29,243 bases of DNA. It comes from a virus. The stretch covers positions 1-29,243 of the IMG/VR virus record IMGVR_UViG_3300042339_000237; one strand, 5' to 3'. Position numbers and translations under genes: made by a program. Positions within the stretch are counted from its first letter, which is position 1. The number at the start of each line of letters is the position of its first letter. This document shows, one piece after another, positions 14,169-22,565 of this stretch. Under the pieces are notes generated by a model that saw only the letters and a list, made by a program, of their open reading frames with translations, searched no databases and was not told the DNA's origin.

Positions 14169-14626
14169 TTTTCTTGGTCAGCCAATGTTGTGAAAAAGTT
14201 TTTAACTTTTGTGTCATTATCCCAAGATATAGTATAATCATTATCCTTATCAGTTAAAGCAATAGCTTCGTCATACGTAACAACACGATGGCTTACAATT
14301 TGTTCACCCAAATACTTTTGGCTGAACTCTTTGGCCTCTTCCATTGTTACTGTGTCTAATGCCCACAATGATTTGTCTTTACCGTAATCGTCAGTACCTA
14401 CAGGTACCTCGACCATATAACGCTTACGAAAGGTACCAATACATTCTACAAGAACCCATTGTGTTTCTTTCTTAGTTAACATAAAACTTCCATCTCCATT
14501 ATCTTCCCAAATTAATGAATCCCCTTCGACCCAACCTGTTTGTTCTAACATATCCGGTGGAAACTCTAAGATAGAGTCGCCGGTAACAGGATCTTCCTGT
14601 AATTCAACTGTCCACATTGTTTTCAT
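14165..14626 (-). CDS. Protein with AbrB/SpoVT-like N-terminal domain
   Basis: 153 residues from the ATG at 14626, chosen because it has GGGAG upstream and overlaps the exonuclease stop by ATGA. The first about 45 residues (WTVELQEDPVTGDSILEFPPDMLEQTGWVEGDSLIWEDNGDGSFMLTKK) follow the AbrB/MazE swapped-hairpin pattern 'D...G...lP...L...G...GD.l.W.....G.~.L..'. The rest (residues 50-153) is unrecognised and could be an effector or partner domain. A transcription regulator role would be usual for the domain; in phages many are of unknown use. Confidence 0.7.
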   Translation of the reverse strand: MKTMWTVELQEDPVTGDSILEFPPDMLEQTGWVEGDSLIWEDNGDGSFMLTKKETQWVLVECIGTFRKRYMVEVPVGTDDYGKDKSLWALDTVTMEEAKEFSQKYLGEQIVSHRVVTYDEAIALTDKDNDYTISWDNDTKVKNFFTTLADQEK

Positions 14627-15621
14627 ACTAAACTCCCTTGATAAGGACTGTTCAACCATTTTGCATATGTGTCTGTTTGTTCACTAATTTTAGTCAGTTC
14701 ATATTTACCGCAGAATTTCATAAAGTGAATACCAACTTGAGGGGTAACTGTTGTACGTACACCCTCACGAATGTTTGTATCTACTGATTGTTTAATCTCA
14801 TCTGGTTGACAAGTCAAATCAATCAATACACGGTTACGTTCATAATCATCACGTACACGATGTTCTACCCCATTATGATCAGCCCATCGTTGTAACATCA
14901 TATTATTCCAATCAAAACCTTGTTTTTTTCTGTCAGCATACGCTTCCATCAAACCAGCTTTCTTTTGTGTACCTTTACTACGTACCCCGGGATATGCACT
15001 AAACACATTGTCGGTTGAATCACCACGCATACATTTCTCGAATAGGATATATTGTGGATCACCTAACAGTTTTGGTTCACTAGTTTTCTTATCCTTGACA
15101 ATACGACCTTTGTCATCATAGTATCCGTCAAGTGTAATCAACTGATTAGTGATTCCATTATATTGTTTGGTCCTTTCAGTAATCAGTTGGATGTAATCAG
15201 TATCGCTACTAATAATGAAATGTTCATCCTCGGGATGTAGATGAACGAAACGTGCAATCAAATCATCTGCTTCTGCTTTAGGATCACGTAATACGCTTAC
15301 GTTTGTTTTCTCACGCAAAAATGTAGTAAAATGTTCATACGTTTCCCAGAACATTTTATTTTCTTCAACCTCTGCTTCTGTTTGTGATTGTGTATCAACG
15401 ATACGATTCTTTTTATATGGCTCGTAGTAGTCCTTACGCCAGCTTCTGCCCTCAAGACAGAACACAACATGGTCAATGCCAAATTTGCGAACTATTTGAT
15501 TACACGATGCTAGTGTAAGATGTAGTGCCATTCCGATCTTTTCCCAAGTATCACTATTGCGAGAAGCAATGTGACGGGCACGAAAGAATGTATTAGCTGT
15601 GTCAATAAGTGCGTACTTCAT
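14623..15621 (-). CDS. 5'-3' exonuclease / RNase H, T4 rnh-like (FEN family)
   Basis: 332 residues, near T4 RNase H (305). Removes RNA primers and 5' flaps at lagging-strand ends, working with DNA ligase. Acidic metal-binding residues are all present: D7 in ALIDTANT, EGR at 57-59, E117/D119/D120 in AEADDL, D140/D142 in SSDTDYIQL, and D201/D204 in GDSTDN with a following PGVRSKGTQKK that is the helix-hairpin-helix start. Shares the transcript with ligase-independent repair genes uvdE and an HNH gene. Confident of family. Confidence 0.93.
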   Translation of the reverse strand: MKYALIDTANTFFRARHIASRNSDTWEKIGMALHLTLASCNQIVRKFGIDHVVFCLEGRSWRKDYYEPYKKNRIVDTQSQTEAEVEENKMFWETYEHFTTFLREKTNVSVLRDPKAEADDLIARFVHLHPEDEHFIISSDTDYIQLITERTKQYNGITNQLITLDGYYDDKGRIVKDKKTSEPKLLGDPQYILFEKCMRGDSTDNVFSAYPGVRSKGTQKKAGLMEAYADRKKQGFDWNNMMLQRWADHNGVEHRVRDDYERNRVLIDLTCQPDEIKQSVDTNIREGVRTTVTPQVGIHFMKFCGKYELTKISEQTDTYAKWLNSPYQGSLV

Positions 15622-15654
15622 GTGGATCCTATTACCTATTATAATATATGTATA

Positions 15655-16092
15655 TTATACTTCATAACCCATTAAATAGCTAATATTTTGGTCATATTTT
15701 TCAATCAATCCTGTAAACAATCCAGTGTCTACAATTTTTGCCCTACGGCTTTGTTTTGGTTGTTTGTGATGTTCTTCACGTAAAGTAACCATTCTATGAC
15801 ATAAGCAACATAGGACCTCTACGTTTTTTTCATCACGGTTATCGTTGTTTCCGTCAACGTGATTAATATCAAGTTGTACTGGATCTAGGATTTCGTTTGC
15901 AGTACAAGGGAAACCATATTTGCCATTCTTATTGGCACATCCGGCATCCATTTTCCATTTGTCTACTTCATTTTTTCTAGAATTACGATGTGCAGAACAC
16001 ACTTGTTTGTTAACATTCTTTTGTTTACTATGTTGACCAACTGTATTGTGACAGTTGGGCATAGAGCATTTCATATGTTTAAGTGTTGTCAT
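15655..16092 (-). CDS. HNH endonuclease with extra zinc site
   Basis: 145 residues. HNH core: DINHVDGNNDNRDEKNVEVLCCLCH at about 75-99, with H78 and the N at 90 and H99, and CxxC at 95-98. Upstream are additional Cys (C9, C14, C32, C52) and His that may form another zinc site. Starts at the TAATG overlap with the gene upstream and ends before the exonuclease. The free-standing HNH type fits either a homing endonuclease or a phage structure-specific nuclease; presence inside a coupled operon suggests the latter or a settled mobile gene. Confidence 0.86.
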   Translation of the reverse strand: MTTLKHMKCSMPNCHNTVGQHSKQKNVNKQVCSAHRNSRKNEVDKWKMDAGCANKNGKYGFPCTANEILDPVQLDINHVDGNNDNRDEKNVEVLCCLCHRMVTLREEHHKQPKQSRRAKIVDTGLFTGLIEKYDQNISYLMGYEV

Positions 16093-16514
16093 TAGCTTAC
16101 CTCTGTTCTACCGTTACCTAAATCTTTTGTACGAATAACTCTTGCATCACGATTCTCAGGATCTGCTACCTGTTGCTCATACATCTCTAATGCTACGTTC
16201 CGACATACTGTCTGAAACCACCTATCAACTATGATCACATCTGTATCATCTTCACGTTGCCTATAACCTGCTTTGATAAGATTCAATACAAATTTGTCAT
16301 TAAAATCTAAATCAAATGCACCATCATTGATATTCTCAGGATTGATTTCTACCTTAGTAATAGCAATATACGGTTCACCTGCCGCTGTTGCTTTTTCTTT
16401 TTCTGTGAGTTCAGTTTTAGTTTTGGCTTGTTTAGGAGTAGGCTTAGGAAGCTCTTTCCTAGCAATAGGCTTATCCTCTTGCTTTTTAAATAAGTTTTTT
16501 AGTTTTTCAAACAT
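16092..16514 (-). CDS. Phage protein with basic N-terminus, unknown function
   Basis: 140 residues. N-terminal 45 are Lys/Pro-rich (KQEDKPIARKELPKPTPKQAK) and disordered; the folded part PYIAITKVEINPENINDGAFDLDFNDKFVLNLIKAGYR then DTDVIIVDRWFQTVCRNVALEMYEQQ is conserved-looking in T4-like phages. Start overlaps the uvdE end by 16 bases. Possibly a scaffold or replication accessory; no motif decides. Confidence 0.7.
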   Translation of the reverse strand: MFEKLKNLFKKQEDKPIARKELPKPTPKQAKTKTELTEKEKATAAGEPYIAITKVEINPENINDGAFDLDFNDKFVLNLIKAGYRQREDDTDVIIVDRWFQTVCRNVALEMYEQQVADPENRDARVIRTKDLGNGRTEVS

Positions 16515-17524
16515 TTGTATCTTTCTAGTAATTTAAAGCTGGCAAGATTCTTTGCCTTCGATTCACACATCATATCAAAATTATCAATAAATGTCAATGC
16601 CCAATCATTCACCGCTTCGTTCCAATAGTAATCACTATGTGCCCGAAGTTTCTGTTTACTATATCCTGCTTCAATCAACGCATCATGGGCGGGACGTTCG
16701 TGTCGGGAGTGTTCAACAAGACAATCTTCACGGCTGACGGAGTAATGTAAAGTAGGCCTGACACCGCGCCAGCTATCCCTAACCATTTTAACCCGATCAT
16801 CAGTCGATTGAATATATTCTCCCGTTTTAATCCAATGATGGTGAATGTCCATGACCGTAGGGACGAGGTCAGATAACGATAAGCAGTCAAGTAATCCATG
16901 TGTGTATTCTTCATTTTCTAGTGTTAGTGTGTTTCGTGCCTCGGGGCTGAGTCTACCATAAACATCTCTGATACCCTGAGGACCTTTTCTACCAGAGATA
17001 TGTACATTGATTTTGATATCTTGAAATTGTTGACCATAACCCATCCAACGAGCCATGTCACAATGATATTCAAATTCTTCTATACTCTTATTTACTACTT
17101 CTTCACGGTCACTTGCTAAAACAACAAATTGGTCAGGGTGAAAACTTAGTCTAACATCATTTGCCCTAGCAGTTTCACCAATGGGTGCAAACCATCGTTG
17201 TAAACTATTTTGTACATCGGTTGATTGCCAAAATTCTTTGTATCCATCCATAGTATAAAAACTAAGCATATCGCTAGTAAGACGAACCATACGCAATTCG
17301 GGTTCTAATGTAGCTACACGCTTAACCAGTGCGTGAGTATTCATAATATTGCGTTTAGCAACATCCATAATCTTTTCTTCTACTACACTACGATTATTAC
17401 GCTTTGCCCAAGCTTGTGTAGTTCCACCCGTATTAAGACCTTCGGCTGAAACAATTTCACCTTTTTTGTTGATCTCTGCCCATTTACAAGCAAAGCCGAT
17501 GCGTTTGATATATTGATTTGTCAA
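16499..17524 (-). CDS. uvdE: UV DNA damage endonuclease (UvdE)
   Basis: 341 residues. Nicks DNA 5' of UV photoproducts and other lesions in an excision-repair bypass pathway. TIM-barrel metal site residues are visible: HPDQF in the middle, INVHISGRKG, LENEE, DIHHHWIKTG, and AHSDYYWNEA near the end; the N-terminus has RIGFACKWAE, the family opening. Length is normal for bacterial UvdE. In this phage it likely repairs UV-damaged genomes, as T4 endonuclease V does in other phages. Preceded by a sigma70-like promoter and divergent from the plus-strand gene at 17605. Confidence 0.96.
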   Translation of the reverse strand: MTNQYIKRIGFACKWAEINKKGEIVSAEGLNTGGTTQAWAKRNNRSVVEEKIMDVAKRNIMNTHALVKRVATLEPELRMVRLTSDMLSFYTMDGYKEFWQSTDVQNSLQRWFAPIGETARANDVRLSFHPDQFVVLASDREEVVNKSIEEFEYHCDMARWMGYGQQFQDIKINVHISGRKGPQGIRDVYGRLSPEARNTLTLENEEYTHGLLDCLSLSDLVPTVMDIHHHWIKTGEYIQSTDDRVKMVRDSWRGVRPTLHYSVSREDCLVEHSRHERPAHDALIEAGYSKQKLRAHSDYYWNEAVNDWALTFIDNFDMMCESKAKNLASFKLLERYKCLKN

Positions 17525-17540
17525 AGTAATAGTCCAAAGT

Positions 17541-17551
17541 GATAAATAATA
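17541..17551 (+). promoter_or_regulatory. Possible T4-late-like element before plus-strand gene
   Basis: Plus strand GATAAATAATA, 53 bases before the ATG at 17605. It shares GATAAATA with the 11-base element on the minus strand. This fits a late promoter for the predicted packaged protein. Confidence 0.45.
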
Positions 17552-17557
17552 AGATAC

Positions 17558-17586
17558 AGTGTAACACGTTTACGCAATAAAGTCAA
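17558..17586 (-). promoter_or_regulatory. Sigma70-type promoter for uvdE
   Basis: Minus strand TTGACT (17581-17586), 17 bases, TACACT (17558-17563). About 35 bases before the uvdE start. Two hexamers with one and two mismatches, correct spacing. Confidence 0.6.
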
Positions 17587-17604
17587 CTATTTACGGATAC
17601 CACT

Positions 17605-18522
17605 ATGAGATTTAACGAATTTATATCAGAATCAGATAAAAAAACCATGAGCCGTGCAGCCAAAGGCAATGAAAAATACGGTAAAGATGGTATGAAAGCA
17701 TTAGCCAAAGCAGGCCGTGAAGGGGCCGGTGAAAAGAAACTTGACACCATTAGAGACAAATACGACAAGTATGATATTGATGAAGCCGCTAACCCAGCTC
17801 AACAGGCTGCTATAGCCATTTCTAAGAAAAAAGAGCAAGGAATAGATGAAGAAGAGGGTATGTTTGGTAGGTCAAAAAACGATAAACGTTATTTGGATAA
17901 ATTTGATCCAACTGAAGTTATGAATATCAGCGATGATCCCGGAATGAAGGCGCACAAGACAACAGGAAAGGGTTCATTAAGAACCTCTAAGGAAGATTTA
18001 GAGTTTGCATTTGGACCTCCCGGAGAAGATGATACATGGGTTTTGGAATTTAGTAATGGGTTAATTGCTACTATATACCCTCAATCTAATAGTGCTGGTA
18101 TGGATTGGATCATAGGTGGCAATCATCCAAACACAGAAGATTTTGTACATATGGCTTATTCAGCCGCACAAGATGAAGAACTTGAGGAAGACTGGCAAAA
18201 GACTAACAAGAAGGACAAAACTGACGGCATGAGCAGTAAAGCCGTTAAAGCATATCGTAGAGAGAATCCAGGATCAAAGTTAAAGACTGCTGTAACTACT
18301 AAACCTAGTAAGTTGAAAAAGGGTAGTAAGGCTGCTAACCGTCGCAAAAGTTTCTGTGCAAGAATGGGAGGAATGAAAAAGTCCCGAGCAAGTGCTAAGA
18401 CTAAAAGAGATCCAGATAGCCCAATCAATAAGGCACTACGTAGATGGAACTGCGAAAGTGTAGAGCAAATGCAAGAGTTAGTAATGATTGCTGAACAATT
18501 TGTACGTAAGGCTAAATCTTAA
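17605..18522 (+). CDS. Putative packaged (internal head) protein, DUF5872-like
   Basis: 305 residues, on the plus strand. Opens MRFNEFISES, very like the T4 capsid-targeting peptide MKTYQEFIAEA, and I-S-E followed by Ser matches the (L/I)-x-E prohead protease cut. Then a Lys/Gly/Ala-rich stretch (AAKGNEKYGKDGMKALAKAG), an acidic middle with LEFAFGPPGEDDTWVLEFSNG, and a basic C-terminus where RRKSFCARMGGM...ALRRWNC fits DUF5872, a phage domain with conserved Cys. Such a layout suits a DNA-binding protein packaged with the genome. Preceded by a late-type element. Packaging is inference from the N-terminus. Confidence 0.75.
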   Translation: MRFNEFISESDKKTMSRAAKGNEKYGKDGMKALAKAGREGAGEKKLDTIRDKYDKYDIDEAANPAQQAAIAISKKKEQGIDEEEGMFGRSKNDKRYLDKFDPTEVMNISDDPGMKAHKTTGKGSLRTSKEDLEFAFGPPGEDDTWVLEFSNGLIATIYPQSNSAGMDWIIGGNHPNTEDFVHMAYSAAQDEELEEDWQKTNKKDKTDGMSSKAVKAYRRENPGSKLKTAVTTKPSKLKKGSKAANRRKSFCARMGGMKKSRASAKTKRDPDSPINKALRRWNCESVEQMQELVMIAEQFVRKAKS

Positions 18523-19342
18523 GCAATTCTTCAATTGTATAAAGATTCTTCATATAGGGTGACACATCTTCAAGTACATAGTACTCAATGTCACCTTTTC
18601 TTCTGGGTCCTTTAATTATTTCAAAGTCACACTCATTGATAGTTTGAAACTTCTCTGCCATTTCACGCACAGTATAACCTACACCGTGACCTAAACATTC
18701 AATATTGTTGGCAGGTTTCTCAATTGCGTCACATAATGCTTGGCAGATTTCTTCTACGTGAACATAATCTCGCACACACGTACCGTCACTTGTGTTTGGG
18801 TAATCATTACCATATATCGTAAAATTACCAGTATCACGTGCTTTAATTAAATTGTAGAATAACCCATCAGGGTTAGTAGGTTTAGTAACTGTAGTACCAA
18901 TTACATTGTAAAATCTAAAGATAGTATAATCTGTAGGTTTATGTTCTGTACAATATTCACGTATCACATCTTCTGCGGCACGTTTACTAACACCATATGC
19001 ACTTTCACACGCTTGTGCGGCACCAGTACTAGAAAAAATAAAGTTTTTTGTTTTAACTTTATTAATTACATTCATTGTGCCGTTTAAGTTAGTAATGTAA
19101 TAACGAATAGGCATCTTTTCACTTTCACCTACATTGACCAATGCGGCTAAGTGAATGACTGCATCAAATTCTTCATCAATAGTAAACTGTCTATTGATAT
19201 CTTGACGATAAAATCTATGCAATGGATATTGAGGTTCACGTATATCTAATCCATGAACTTCATATTTCAATGAATCCATTAACATCTTACTTAGATGTGT
19301 ACCAATGTAACCTGAGTTACCTGTAATTAAAATCTTTTTCAT
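18512..19342 (-). CDS. NAD-dependent sugar epimerase/dehydratase (GalE-like)
   Basis: 276 residues, extended SDR fold. GNSGYIGTH at 8-16 is the NAD-binding motif; the catalytic triad is Ser/Thr at 104-106 (SST), Y116 and K120 (YGVSK). Converts a nucleotide-sugar such as UDP-glucose to UDP-galactose or acts as a related dehydratase; shorter than bacterial GalE (about 338). Starts in an ATGA overlap with the glycosyltransferase stop, so the two are coupled and likely supply and use a sugar donor. Its end overlaps the convergent plus gene by 11 bases. Confidence 0.88.
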   Translation of the reverse strand: MKKILITGNSGYIGTHLSKMLMDSLKYEVHGLDIREPQYPLHRFYRQDINRQFTIDEEFDAVIHLAALVNVGESEKMPIRYYITNLNGTMNVINKVKTKNFIFSSTGAAQACESAYGVSKRAAEDVIREYCTEHKPTDYTIFRFYNVIGTTVTKPTNPDGLFYNLIKARDTGNFTIYGNDYPNTSDGTCVRDYVHVEEICQALCDAIEKPANNIECLGHGVGYTVREMAEKFQTINECDFEIIKGPRRKGDIEYYVLEDVSPYMKNLYTIEELLKI

Positions 19343-20688
19343 AATCCTTCAAACAAACTTAAGCCTGTCTCTTCCTCTACTGGTTTAAATGTTGGATCTT
19401 TGCTAAAATAAGTATCAGCATCTGTATAATATACTGACAGAAACTTATACTTGTTTCCCAACACACTTTCAAAATCTTCACGTGCTAAATGCTTACGATC
19501 TAAATCTATAATGTAATCACGGTATTTGACTGTTTCATATGTATTAATCTTTGCGGAATTTGTATTGCTACGTTTACCGGGAAAGTTATCTAAGAAACTA
19601 ATCCAACCTTGTGATACATCATCATCTAACTCACATACATAATCTAATGCTTCTGCTGATTGAGTAGAACAATATATTTCTGTAATAGTCTTTCCGGCAT
19701 CTTTAATATTAACTTTATGAAAGTATTTTTTATTAAAGTTATCTGACCAATCTTGATTATCTAATACGACACATGGCATATGACCTAGACATTCTAAGAA
19801 AGCAAATGGATAGTTCTCACGCAAACTTGGCATAAAGAATACGCCACTACTACGAATGAAATCTACTTTCTCTTGACCAGTAATACCTGCACGTATTTCA
19901 TAATCAGTAATACCTGCATCTGCAAAAGCTTTCTCAAACTTCTTTGCCCCGTTACTATTAGTCATTACCTTACATGGTAATTTACATTCTTTCATTACAC
20001 GAATATATGCTTCTGGGTTTTTACCTTCTTCCCAACGTCCAATGAATAGTACACCTTTGTGAGATCCTGTATATGGTTCTAGTAATCCACGCTCACTCAT
20101 TGGCATACGTAGTAAAGCACAGTTAGTTGCGCCAAACTTAGTAAGTTCGTCAATGTTCTTTTGACTTTGTGTACCAATAATGATATCAGTAAACTCCATA
20201 TGCTTGTTATAGAAGTGGTGATAACTGTCTAAGAATACATCACTACCTTGACTTTCACGGAAGATCATACTATGTAAGTGAGTATAGAATACAACAGGTA
20301 TATACTTATTGACTGTCATGGCATAACTAGCAGTCATTGCTTCCTGTGTATTACATACAATCATATCATAGACGTTTGTTTCAAATGCTTTAAGAATACT
20401 TTTACGGAAGTTAATAATCTTCTCAAAGTTAATTGTATCACTAAACGCAAACGTAGCAGTATGGTCACTGTATCGTAGTGGTTCATCCGAATAGATAATG
20501 TTAGCACCCAATGATATAATCAGTTCACTAAAGTCATTAGTAGGAGCCTTGTCTAAAATGATATCAACTTTCCAACCAATACGACCGCACATCTCGGTGA
20601 AGCCTTTAGCAAAACTACCTATTCCCCCGTGAGGAATAAAGTGTTGGTCACTAATCAAAAAAGCAATTCGTTTGTTATATAGTTTCAT
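19339..20688 (-). CDS. GT4-type glycosyltransferase
   Basis: 449 residues with two Rossmann-like halves. N-terminal part: ISDQHFIPHGGIGSFAKGFTEM, the acceptor-loop opening of GT-B enzymes. C-terminal part: GVLFIGRWEEGKNPEAYIRVMKEC and SGVFFMPSLRENYPFAFLECLGHMPCVV, with ExxxFxxxE-like ENYPFAFLE, the donor-binding site of GT4. Transfers a sugar to an unknown acceptor such as modified DNA, LPS or capsid. Coupled to the epimerase downstream and to the 57-residue peptide upstream. Confidence 0.88.
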   Translation of the reverse strand: MKLYNKRIAFLISDQHFIPHGGIGSFAKGFTEMCGRIGWKVDIILDKAPTNDFSELIISLGANIIYSDEPLRYSDHTATFAFSDTINFEKIINFRKSILKAFETNVYDMIVCNTQEAMTASYAMTVNKYIPVVFYTHLHSMIFRESQGSDVFLDSYHHFYNKHMEFTDIIIGTQSQKNIDELTKFGATNCALLRMPMSERGLLEPYTGSHKGVLFIGRWEEGKNPEAYIRVMKECKLPCKVMTNSNGAKKFEKAFADAGITDYEIRAGITGQEKVDFIRSSGVFFMPSLRENYPFAFLECLGHMPCVVLDNQDWSDNFNKKYFHKVNIKDAGKTITEIYCSTQSAEALDYVCELDDDVSQGWISFLDNFPGKRSNTNSAKINTYETVKYRDYIIDLDRKHLAREDFESVLGNKYKFLSVYYTDADTYFSKDPTFKPVEEETGLSLFEGL

Positions 20689-20858
20689 TTATCTTTTACT
20701 GTAGGTACATCTTGCCACTCAGTCCATTCACGTTTTTTAGTAAAACTACCGTTAATAGTGGTTGTACTATAATCTGTTACTTCACTTTGTGTTCTATATT
20801 GTAACACTTTTTCTGGTCCGTCCCAACCGTTTCGGACAAAATATCTTAATTCATACAT
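20685..20858 (-). CDS. 57-aa phage protein, unknown function
   Basis: ATG at 20858 with AAAGG before it; TGA overlaps the ATG of the glycosyltransferase (ATGA). Sequence starts MYELRYFVRNGWDGPEKVLQY and ends KREWTEWQDVPTVKDK; the Trp-rich and beta-like pattern 'YELRYFVRNGWDGPEKVLQYR' is seen as a small unknown protein in T4-like environmental phages. No function known. Confidence 0.68.
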   Translation of the reverse strand: MYELRYFVRNGWDGPEKVLQYRTQSEVTDYSTTTINGSFTKKREWTEWQDVPTVKDK

Positions 20859-20862
20859 ATAT

Positions 20863-21096
20863 TTACCTTTTTAATAACCACATAATATGGGCATTCTTAT
20901 CGTGCCATTTGTGTTCAAATATAGACTCACCTGGACCTGACCACATTGCTGTAATCCTATAACCATATGTTAACCAAATCAACTTACCGGTTAACACACA
21001 TCTTTTAGGTAACCAAGCAAACTTAAGAGTTGATCCTAGACCTCGTCCTAATGCATTGTTATAAAATACATCATCGGATATTGGATAATCTAACAT
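20863..21096 (-). CDS. Small phage protein, unknown function
   Basis: 77 residues. 'LTGKLIWLTYGYRITAMWSGPGESIFEHKWHDKNAHIMWLLK' is a recurrent pattern in phage unknowns (aromatic-rich, 'F.H.W.DK'). Possible beta-barrel fold. Follows queE by 9 bases in the same direction. Confidence 0.7.
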   Translation of the reverse strand: MLDYPISDDVFYNNALGRGLGSTLKFAWLPKRCVLTGKLIWLTYGYRITAMWSGPGESIFEHKWHDKNAHIMWLLKR

Positions 21097-21105
21097 AGTA
21101 CTATT

Positions 21106-21954
21106 TTACGTACCCCAGAGGTTCTTGAAAAGAGGTACTTGAAGTCTATCACTATAACGATAACCACGGTTCATTGCTTCAATCGCAACATTCTTAGCAT
21201 TCAAGTTATACAATGATTCTACGCCACCGCAGGGCATAAAGTATACCGGGCCTCTGAAGCCACCTGTACGAAACTCTTGTACAGCTTTATCTGCTTCTAA
21301 TGCATCCTCTTTAGTAGCGATAACAAACTTTAAATATACAAAGCCAATACTTTCATATTGACGAATGATACTAGGACAAATTGCTTCTTCCCACTTCTCA
21401 CCACTAATACTTAGTTTAGGACTAACACTAAATGTTAATGCATTCTTTTCTCTGTTAATCTTCCATTGCTGTAAATACATAGAGAGGTCTTGACTTAGTT
21501 CTTGTGTACCATTAGTTTCAAATGTAATCTCTTTGAGACTCCTCATCTTTTCGTTTGAAAGTAGTTCTGGATACGCTCTTTGCCATCCAAGAAGAGGTTC
21601 ACCACCAGTGATGACAAGGTGCTCATCCATCCAGCGATTGTGAGGAAGGATAGTAAGAATAGAGTCAACAATAGAAACGGTACTGAGCACAGGACTAAGA
21701 TGCTTGAACCTAGGGTCCCAAGATGCGTAACTATCACATCCCGTGCTGACAAGCGGTAAGGATTTATAATCTGTATAATCTTCTGCTTTAATTGCAATAA
21801 CATCTCTTTCACTACTTATTTCTCCTTTAGGCATTCCAAAGCCACCGCACGTAAAATTGCATCCATATGTTCTTAGGAACACGGAGGGGACACCCATATA
21901 TCTACCCTCACCTTGTATACTATAGAATAGTTCTGAAATTTTTATGTTACTCAT
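21106..21954 (-). CDS. queE: 7-carboxy-7-deazaguanine synthase (QueE), phage type
   Basis: 282 residues. Radical SAM enzyme that converts 6-carboxytetrahydropterin to 7-carboxy-7-deazaguanine, the second to last step to preQ0. N-terminus ISELFYSIQGEGRYMGVPSVFLRTYGCNFTC is the QueE opening; TGGEPLLGW, FETNGTQ and FVYLKFVI are the family motifs. The iron-sulfur cysteines are unusual: C32 and C36, then C73 in GCDSYASWD, i.e. CX3CX36C instead of CX3CX2C or CX14CX2C. Partner of folE and queD in this window; QueC not seen. Confidence 0.93.
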   Translation of the reverse strand: MSNIKISELFYSIQGEGRYMGVPSVFLRTYGCNFTCGGFGMPKGEISSERDVIAIKAEDYTDYKSLPLVSTGCDSYASWDPRFKHLSPVLSTVSIVDSILTILPHNRWMDEHLVITGGEPLLGWQRAYPELLSNEKMRSLKEITFETNGTQELSQDLSMYLQQWKINREKNALTFSVSPKLSISGEKWEEAICPSIIRQYESIGFVYLKFVIATKEDALEADKAVQEFRTGGFRGPVYFMPCGGVESLYNLNAKNVAIEAMNRGYRYSDRLQVPLFKNLWGT

Positions 21955-21957
21955 ATT

Positions 21958-22149
21958 TTACCAATTATGTATTGTATTTGCTATAATGAAACAACATGTT
22001 ATCACATGAAGCACCACCCAGAAAGTTTTTAGGAACAATGCGATTTTTGCTTCCCTTAATGTAAGAATAGGAACATCAGGCCTATCGTCATCGGTGTTAC
22101 CCATCAGATGACCAGTTGCTCTAGCCCAGATTTTTTCTAAACTGTTCAT
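21958..22149 (-). CDS. 63-aa membrane protein next to PsiE
   Basis: 63 residues: an N-terminal polar part (EKIWARATGHLMGNTDDDRPDVPILTLREAKI) and a single transmembrane helix (ALFLKTFWVVLHVITCCFIIANTI). Starts at the stop of psiE (TAATG). Pairs with PsiE in the same coupled cluster; probably a membrane partner. Confidence 0.72.
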   Translation of the reverse strand: MNSLEKIWARATGHLMGNTDDDRPDVPILTLREAKIALFLKTFWVVLHVITCCFIIANTIHNW

Positions 22150-22565
22150 TAAGCCACCTCATCTTTATTGTTACTAGGATATTTTGAGCTAGTATATCTA
22201 ATAACTAATACGCTTATTGCTATAACAAAGGTAGAACCGGCTACCGCCAACATTTCAACAACATTGATTGGCTGATGACTCATTATATCTACCATATGTC
22301 GTGTTAGTGCTGTTATGGCAATGTATAGCAGGAACCTGACAGGCATATGATTGGTCTTGAAATAAATGCCTACCATTGCACCTATTTCCAAATAGATAAA
22401 CATTAATAATAAGTCACCGACTGTTGCGTGATGTTTTTGAAACAGTTCAGCAAAGGTCCAACCGGCTGCCCATACTGTTGCGGCACCAATAGCAAACAAT
22501 GCAAGTCTATGAAATATGTCTACTAAGGTATGTCCTACCTTATCTACTATTTCTGTTTTCAACAT
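22149..22565 (-). CDS. psiE: PsiE-family membrane protein
   Basis: 138 residues with about four transmembrane helices. 'FIYLEIGAMVGIYFKTNHMPVRFLLYIAITALTRHMVDI' is the family signature of phosphate-starvation-inducible PsiE. PsiE itself is poorly understood; phage copies may help during phosphate limitation, but this is inference. Starts at TAATG with the queD stop and is coupled to the small membrane protein downstream. Confidence 0.9.
   Translation of the reverse strand: MLKTEIVDKVGHTLVDIFHRLALFAIGAATVWAAGWTFAELFQKHHATVGDLLLMFIYLEIGAMVGIYFKTNHMPVRFLLYIAITALTRHMVDIMSHQPINVVEMLAVAGSTFVIAISVLVIRYTSSKYPSNNKDEVA

Noticed and set aside
15622-15654. TATAAT-like boxes before the exonuclease gene
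   Set aside because: The region is AT-only with several TATAAT-like strings, but no -35 hexamer at proper distance; cannot choose one.
21543-21812. Hydrophobic minus-strand ORF inside queE
   Set aside because: Out-of-frame shadow of queE; the radical SAM reading has all family motifs.
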